Of a stretch of DNA of 64,000 bases, positions 57,979 through 64,000 are shown piece after piece (the first letter of the stretch is position 1; each line of letters begins with the position of its first letter). Source of the DNA: Chimonanthus salicifolius. Taxonomy: Eukaryota; Streptophyta; Magnoliopsida; Laurales; Calycanthaceae. A program made the translations under genes and the position numbers. Location of the stretch: positions 96,816,786-96,880,785 of the forward strand of contig CM023532.1 of NCBI GenBank assembly GCA_013350335.1, given 5' to 3'. The notes under the pieces are model-generated. The model did no database searches, had not been told where the DNA came from, and saw only the letters and a list, made by a program, of their open reading frames with translations.

Positions 57979-59998
57979 TACTGGACCGACTGAACAAAGT
58001 TGCTAAATTAGAAATACTACTTAAACTGGACAAACAGGATAGAGTGAACAAACTGGACAAACTGGACATAGTGGACAAAGTGGTAAAGTAGATGAAGTTG
58101 GAAAACAAGACAAACTGCACAAACTGAACAAACTGGACGAACTGTATAAACTTGACAAACTGCACAAATAGGCTAAATTGGACCAACTCGACAAAGTAGA
58201 CAAACTTGACCAACTGGACAAATTATAAGAATTGGACAAATTAGATAAACTGGTCAAACTGGAGAAATTGGACAAACAAAACCATCTAGACAAATTTTAC
58301 AAACTAGAGAAATTGAGCCAAATGAACAAAGTTGACAAACTGGATGAACTGGATGAAGTAGACAAACTGGACGAATTGGAAAAAGTGGACAAACTAGACA
58401 AACTGTACAAACATGGCGAATTGGAAAAGTAGACAAACATGACAAAGTGGATGAACAGTAGAAAGTGGGCAAACTGGAAAAAGTGAACTAACTGGACAAA
58501 CTAGACAAATCTGGACAAACTACACAAATTGGCTCAGTGAAACTAACTCGACAAAGTAGACAAACTTACCAACTGCACAAACTTGATGAATTGTACAAAT
58601 TAGATAAACTGGTCAAACTGAACCTTCTAGACAAACTTGACAATCTTGACAAAGTGTACAAAGTGAGCAAAGTGAACAAAGTGGACAAACTGGACGAATT
58701 TGACAAATTGGACAAACTGGACGAATTGGAAAGAGTGGACAAACATGACAAAGTAGACAAACTGTAGAAGTGGGCAAACTGGAAAAAGTGGACTAACATG
58801 AACAAACTGGACGAATAGGACGAATTGGATAAACTGGACAACCAGGACTGAAGTGGACAAATTAGATAAACTGGACAAATTCATCAAACTGGACCAAAGT
58901 GCACAAAGTGAGCAAAGTGGACAAACTGGACGAAGTCGACAAACTGGACGAATTCGAAAAAGTGGACAAACATGGACGAACTAGACAAAGTGGACAAACA
59001 GGACGAATTGAAAAAAGTAGACAAACATGACAAACTGTATGAACTGTAGAAAGTGCGCAAACTGGTAAAAGTGGACTAACTGGACGAATCTGGAGAAACT
59101 GCACAAATTGCCTCAGTGGGACCAACTCGACAAAGTAGACAAACTTACCAACTGCACAAACTAGACGAATTGGACAAATTAGATAAACTGGTCAAACTAG
59201 ACACACTGAACCATCTAGACAAACTTGACAATCTTAACAAAGTGGACAAAGTGAGCAAAGTGAACAAAGTGGACAAACTGTACAAACTGGATGAACTGGG
59301 CGAAATTGGAAAGAGTGGACAAACTGTAGAAAGTGGGTAAACTGGAAAAAAGTTGACTAACTTGACAAACTGGACGAATAGGACGAATTGGACAAACTAG
59401 AAAACAGGACGAATTGGACAAATTCGTCAAACTGGATAAAAGTGAACAAAGTGGACAAACTGGATGAACTGGACGAAGTCGACAAACTGGACGAATTCGA
59501 AAAGTGGACAAACATGGACAAACTAGACAAAGGGACAAACAGGACGAATTGGAAAAGGTAGACAAACATGATAAAGTGGATGAACCGTAGAAAGTGAGCA
59601 AACTGGAAAAAGTTGAGTAACTGGACAAACTGGATGAACCTGGAGAAACTGCACAAGTTAGATCTGTGGGATCAACTCGACAAAGTAGACAAACTTACCA
59701 ACTGCACAAACTAGACGAATTGGACAAATTAGATAAACTTGTCAAACTAGACAAACTGAATCATCTAGTCAAACTTGACAATCATGACAAAGTGGACAAA
59801 GTGATCAAAGTGGACAAACTATACAAACTATACGAACTGGACAAATTGGAGGAAATGGAAAGAGTGGACAAACATTACAAAGTAGACAAACTGTAGAAAG
59901 TTGGCAAACTGGAAAAAGTTGACTAACTTGACAAACTGGACATACTGGACCAACTGACAAAGTTGCTAAACTGGAAATACTAGTTAAACTGGACAAAC
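57979..59998 (+). repeat. 9-bp minisatellite block A4
   Basis: About 220 units of TGGACAAAC type. Higher-order organisation is plain: a block with CACAAATTGGCTCAGTG...ACTCGACAAAGTAGACAAAC recurs at 58163, 58523, 59102 and 59652 (spacings 360, 579 and 550 bp), and similar blocks occur in A2 (30291) and A3 (about 45350). The repeat's long frames are chance. It ends inside a viral movement-protein fragment. Confidence 0.93.
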
Positions 59999-60520
59999 AC
60001 ATTATTGTTAAAGTTTGTTTCCATGAGAACTGAAGTTTTTTCTTTATCAACCTTATCTCTATAGGCTATCATGGGAAAGACAGAGATCATAGATTTGTAG
60101 AACACACGATAAACTATAGCAAAAGGTTTACTTCTTGGACTCATCTTTAATCATTTACTTTGAAATCCAATGGTTGCACAATCGAGAACATCATCATCAT
60201 GAGCATCAATTGTGATATTAGGAAAGCAGTTAAATAAACAGGTCCATGACAGAGACTTGATTCGATCATAGCATAAAGAGAATCATCAAACTCATCATGT
60301 CTCTGATCTCGCACATAAGCACACACTGAAACATTTAATCCTAATCGAAACAGTGGTTTGATTCCTACCTGAATTAATCCTATGTGCAGGTAGTTGTATT
60401 TGGTTCTGATTTGTTCAATAATTCTTTTATCAAGAACTTTAATTGTTTGTTTTCCTCTAGAGAGAGAAACAGTTTTTTCAACAGTTTTTATGTTTTAATC
60501 ATTTTGTTCTTCAAATGCAA
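59999..60520 (-). pseudogene. Viral movement protein fragment
   Basis: Covers the middle of the movement core in reverse, matching about 23390-23890 of copy 1 and 62870-63380 on the right. It joins the minisatellite at the left and a + coat fragment at the right, with no target duplication visible. Confidence 0.8.
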
Positions 60521-61340
60521 GGCTTCCAACTTCCAGTTGGATATTTAGAAAAATCAATACCAAAAATGATGAGGAAAATACTGAAAAAGAACAATCTGAT
60601 TCAAGTTCTTCAGAAGAAGAAGAAGAATATGAATCTGATTCATCAACTGACATTGAAGAAAATAGTCCTTAGGTTCAGCTCATCAAACAATTCCAATCAT
60701 GTACATGTCATTCAGATAATGAAGAATCTGACGGAGAATGGTCGATACCATCTGATGAAGATCTTGGTATCCATATTCGTGTCCTCACTGCCTCTCAAAA
60801 ATTACTTATAGAAATGGTTGATAACATACCCGATCCAGAGAAAAAAATTCAATTTTTAAATCAAATTTCAAAATTGGGGGGAGGAGAAGAAGGAGAAAGT
60901 TCACAACCAAAAATTTCCTTTGAAGAAAATGAAAATGGTGATAAAGCACCATATTATCCAAAAAGGATAAAAGAGAAAGAAACATTTCACACATCAACCT
61001 ATTCAATGATTGACCTTATGAATAGAACAGAAAAATTTCATACTAAAAATAAACCCTTAACTCTCTCAGATTTACAAAGAGAATTAAATGATCAAAAGAG
61101 AGAACTCCGTGAATTAAGATTAGAGTTAACCAAAAAACAAAATGAGCTGGATGAAAGGTTAACTTGGTTAGAAAATGATGGTGCTATTGAAAAATACGAT
61201 GAAGAAAAATTTGTCCAAAGAATTAAAGGAGAAATTAGCAAAATCTCTACTGGTCTAATTCCTACAAAATGTATTTACCAACAGTGGAGAGTTCAGGTAA
61301 AAATAAAAATAAAAAACTTTGAGAAGATTGTTAATACCAA
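60521..61340 (+). pseudogene. Viral coat C-terminus and protease start fragment
   Basis: Matches 26165-26985 of copy 1. The frame at 60814-61350 is open for 178 codons through the acidic and coiled-coil region and lacks the two stops present in copy 1 (at 26801 and 26930), so those arose independently in copy 1. It breaks off just before the protease active site, at an inverted junction near 61340. Confidence 0.82.
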
Positions 61341-61680
61341 ATTTATCTAGTTGGAAGACAGCATAAGAACTCATTAAAACAATCCTTCTTCTTTCAAATT
61401 CATGATGGCGAGGATTATTTCTGTGGGTGCAGGTTTGCAAATGTCTTCTTATATTGTCTAACAAGAATTCAATTTATCTTAATATTCGAACATCATCATA
61501 GTACCTCCTAAGCAGAGCAAGATGAATAGACATATTCTAGCAAAAGAAACAACATAATTAGATAATAACAAGCATATAATATTAAACTTATAAAAACTTA
61601 ATTACTTACAGAAGATTGTACAAGACTTCAAAACTTTAGCACACTCAAACTTCAAACTCACACTCACACTTAGACTCTGG
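61341..61680 (-). pseudogene. Viral short ORF 1 and leader fragment
   Basis: Starts at ATG 61533 (MSIHLALLRRYY) and runs to the junction at about 61341, with a TAA near codon 20. Upstream (61534-61680) is leader sequence with GTAAGTAAT and TTTTGCTAG conserved as in copy 1. Confidence 0.7.
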
Positions 61681-61960
61681 ACTATATATATATATTTTAT
61701 AAATTTATTCATAAATAGATGCATTTTTTACAGGCATGACATAATTCTTGGTTTCTGTATTAGGAACAGAAATATCAAGTTTCTTCCAAGGTGGGTGAGA
61801 TTTATCAACTTATTTTCCTTCAAAGAAGATAAACGAGGCACAGAAGTGGAGAATAAGAAGGAAAATAAAAACTCTAAAGAGAATTGGATAGATCAACTTG
61901 GCTAAAAAGCTTCAGATCCTGGATAATAGATTTAATTCATGTAAATCCCTTTTTTTTTTT
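61681..61960 (-). other. Viral linker and pre-polyprotein spacer fragments
   Basis: A TA-rich run (61683-61697) is followed by a minus-strand piece of the movement-coat linker (61700-61805) and then a piece matching 22910-23030 of copy 1 in reverse. No continuous frame. Confidence 0.6.
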
Positions 61961-61995
61961 AATTTTTGATCGATTATCACAAATGGAAACACCAG

Positions 61996-62007
61996 CTCCT
62001 TATATAG
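61996..62007 (-). promoter_or_regulatory. Viral TATA box, copy 3
   Basis: Minus strand CTATATAAGGAG, identical to 44311-44322. It lies in a leader fragment (about 61961-62110) detached from the short ORFs. Confidence 0.6.
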
Positions 62008-62129
62008 ATAGAGCTTACACTAAAGAGCACACTCTCATCCGACCATGAGAGGACCTCTAACCAAATGAAACAGGAAAAAGGTTAGCTACCAACACAAGAC
62101 TCCAAACAAACTTTTGCTAAGGTACATTA

Positions 62130-62718
62130 GGTAGAGCAAGAAAAAGATAAAATGAGAGAATTATGGTATTTCCAAATGGAGGAAGAACAAAGAAATATAC
62201 CTTTCTTTGACTGGTTCATGGAATATTTTAAAAAAGGGAAAATCAAAGAAAAAGAAACTCAAAGCCCAGAACAAATAAGAGTTATAGGAAAAACAACAAG
62301 AACTTGGAAAGACACTGAAGGAAAAGAAGTTGATTTGGAAATACCATAATTCTCTCATTTTATCTTTTTCTTCTCTGTTAAACCTTTTAAAGAACCAATC
62401 TTTTAAAGGATGATTTTTCAAATTTTCTCTAAGATATGGTTTATCAATTTCAAATTTTTTAATAGGTATTTCTTCTGGCTTTTGAATGCTAATCATTCTT
62501 ATGGCTCATTGGAGAAAATCACTCTCACTAGGATTATAGGTTTTTTGTGATGAAGTTCTTTTATACACAGGGTGTTCGATTCCACTTTCTTTGTTTCTAA
62601 AAACCTTTTGATCCATTTCTTCCTTTTCACTACTCCTTTGGTCATCATCTATTTCTTCTAATTTAAAACTTTTTCTTCCTTCCGTATAACTGGCAAAACT
62701 TCTCCTAGCTTTTTCCAT
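62130..62718. pseudogene. Fold-back pair of viral linker fragments
   Basis: 62130-62336 is a + piece of the movement-coat linker; at about 62337 it meets a - piece of the same region running to 62718. About 35 bp around MRELWYFQ (62140-62175 on +, 62335-62370 on -) therefore form an inverted repeat. The minus piece is open in two frames (62161-62496 and 62506-62718). Confidence 0.75.
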
Positions 62719-63635
62719 TTTTCTCCTAAAATTGATTTCAACATTTCCTGACTATACTTTGTAAATTATCTGTTATTTCATTTACTCTTGGCGTGACATC
62801 TTCTATTTGCCAATTTCCTGGGAGAACAACTTCTTCCCAACTGATGACTTTTGGAATAAACACATTATTGTTAAAGTCTGTTTCCATGACAACTGTAGTT
62901 TTTTCTTTATCAACCTTATCTCTATAGGCTATCATGGGAAAGACAGAGATCATAGATTTGTAGAACACACGAGAAACTATAGCAAAAGGTTTACTTCTTA
63001 GACTCATCTTTAATCATTTACTTTGAAATCCAATGGTTGCACATTCGAGAACATAATCATCATGAGCATCAATTGTGATATTAGGAAAGCAGTTAAAATA
63101 AACAGGTACCATGACAGAGACTTGATTCGATCATAGCATAAAGAGAATCATCAAACTCATCATGTCTCTGATCTCGCACATAAGCACACACTGAAACATT
63201 TAATCCTAATCGAAACAGTGGTTTGATTCCTACCTGAATTAATCCTATGTGCAGGTAGTTGTATTTGGTTCTGATTTGTTCAATAATTCTTTTATCAAGA
63301 ACTTTAATTGTCTGTTTTCCTCCAGAGAGAGAAACAGTTTTTTCAACAGTTTTTATGTGGTAATCATTTTGTTCTTCAAATGTGCCATTACTATATATTT
63401 CTGTTACAGGCAAGGCTGGCAACTTCCAGTTGGATATTGCTTGGTCAAAATTTTCATATATCATTTCTTCTGAATTTTTTGTTTTTTCTGAATTTTCTTT
63501 TTCTAAGCTATTACGGGTAAAACTAGTTAAAGCAGACTGGTAAGATGAAGAAGACGAATTAGATCTATTAGAAGGATACTGAAATGATTTAAACCAATTC
63601 TTAAAAAAAATTGTTTTTCCCTTAGAATTTTCCAT
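62719..63635 (-). pseudogene. Viral movement protein, copy 3
   Basis: ATG at 63635. Open for 180 codons to 63093 with the Ser-rich N-terminus and the LPALPVTEIY and FRLGLNVSVCAYV core blocks, then broken by a frameshift near 63110 and a stop near 63020 before the open C-terminal part (62738-63007). It is better preserved than copy 1. Confidence 0.82.
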
Positions 63636-63795
63636 CTTTGTAGCTCGTAAGAAACAAGAAGAGTTCTGTCAACGATTTACAGCCCTTGATGCCTGATCTC
63701 GGCCTGAAGCGGGACTTACAACGCGACCACACTCTTAAGAAGATAAACTAGGCACAGAAGTTAAACAACAGCAGGATCTATAATCATCTCAAATT
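63636..63795 (-). other. Viral spacer joining ORF2 end to movement protein start
   Basis: On the minus strand the ORF2 stop is followed within 160 bp by the movement protein start. Only the spacer just before the polyprotein is kept; the promoter and short ORFs are absent, so this is a deleted junction of a circular or tandem viral genome. Confidence 0.6.
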
Positions 63796-64000
63796 TCAAA
63801 GCTTCTTTTTCATTAATTCTTTTGCTTTAGCAGAATTTTTACAAAATAATTCAGCTAACCGAGATTCCTTTTCGGCATCTTTTTCTTTTCCTTTGTCTTT
63901 TGCTGAAGAATACCAAAACTTTCCACCACGAAGATAATCTGTAACTGAGCCATCGGCATTAACATGAGAGTCAGGGTCCCATCGAGGATGGAGATCTTCA
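63796..64000 (-). pseudogene. Viral ORF2 C-terminal fragment, cut by window edge
   Basis: The conserved end of ORF2 (HLRGGKFW-like block and a Lys/Ala-rich helix), stop TGA at 63796-63798. It is open to the window edge and matches 29940-30141 of copy 1. Confidence 0.78.

Larger units (their letters stand above)
59999..64000. mobile_element. Endogenous caulimovirid, copy 3, scrambled mosaic
   Basis: At least eight viral pieces in alternating orientation: movement protein (-), coat C-terminus and protease start (+), short ORF 1 and leader (-), linker (-), leader with TATA (-), linker (+), linker plus movement protein (-), ORF2 end (-). Sequence is closest to copy 1. It continues past the window edge. 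No complete gene is kept. Confidence 0.85.

Overview
The window is repeat-rich plant nuclear DNA. It contains degenerate TTTAGGG (plant-type) telomere-like arrays, a chromodomain Ty3/gypsy retrotransposon and its solo LTRs, a hAT DNA transposon, a nuclear insertion of plastid ycf2, and several decayed copies of an endogenous caulimovirid (plant pararetrovirus). I see no intact host gene and no structural RNA gene. The species cannot be fixed from this sequence.

Positions 1-21496 are telomere-like. A G-rich array (1-3240) is followed by a minus-strand Ty3/gypsy element (3241-12513). That element has a 3' LTR, polypurine tract, integrase with chromodomain, a zinc-knuckle ORF, a primer-binding site and a truncated 5' LTR, but no reverse transcriptase. 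A 100-N scaffold gap (12762-12861) comes next. Beyond it lies an inverted copy of the first ~4 kb (LTR end plus telomere-like DNA), and then a C-rich telomere-like array to 21496. The G-rich and C-rich arrays face each other across the element, so this is either a real large inverted repeat or a mis-scaffolded pair of related contigs.

Positions 21499-64000 are built on a 9-bp minisatellite (TGGACAAAC-like). It keeps the same strand orientation in every block (21499-22189, 30169-30388, 44520-45625, 57979-59998). Between the blocks sit caulimovirid copies: copy 1 on + (22190-30168), copy 2 on - (36136-44519) with an attached rearranged fragment (30389-36135), and copy 3, a mosaic of small inverted pieces (59999 to the window end). 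The viral plan is leader with TATA box, three short ORFs, ORF1 polyprotein (movement protein, coat protein with zinc knuckle, aspartic protease, reverse transcriptase, RNase H) and ORF2 of unknown function. This resembles the florendovirus type. All copies carry stops, frameshifts or rearrangements, although copy 2 keeps a 599-codon coat-protein frame and a 372-codon RT/RNase H frame.

Younger insertions can be ordered by their target-site duplications. A 4.5-kb solo LTR sits in the viral coat-protein fragment (duplication TAATG) and itself carries ~310 bp of plastid DNA. A hAT element (45626-57978, duplication TACTGGAC) splits the minisatellite. Inside the hAT sits a solo LTR (duplication TCAAA), and inside that a second solo LTR (duplication ATATG) whose left junction was later tandemly duplicated. 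The LTRs of this family share clusters of near-perfect ~29-bp hairpins (GGGTTCGGCCAT / ATGGCCGAACCC) lying downstream of a candidate splice donor.
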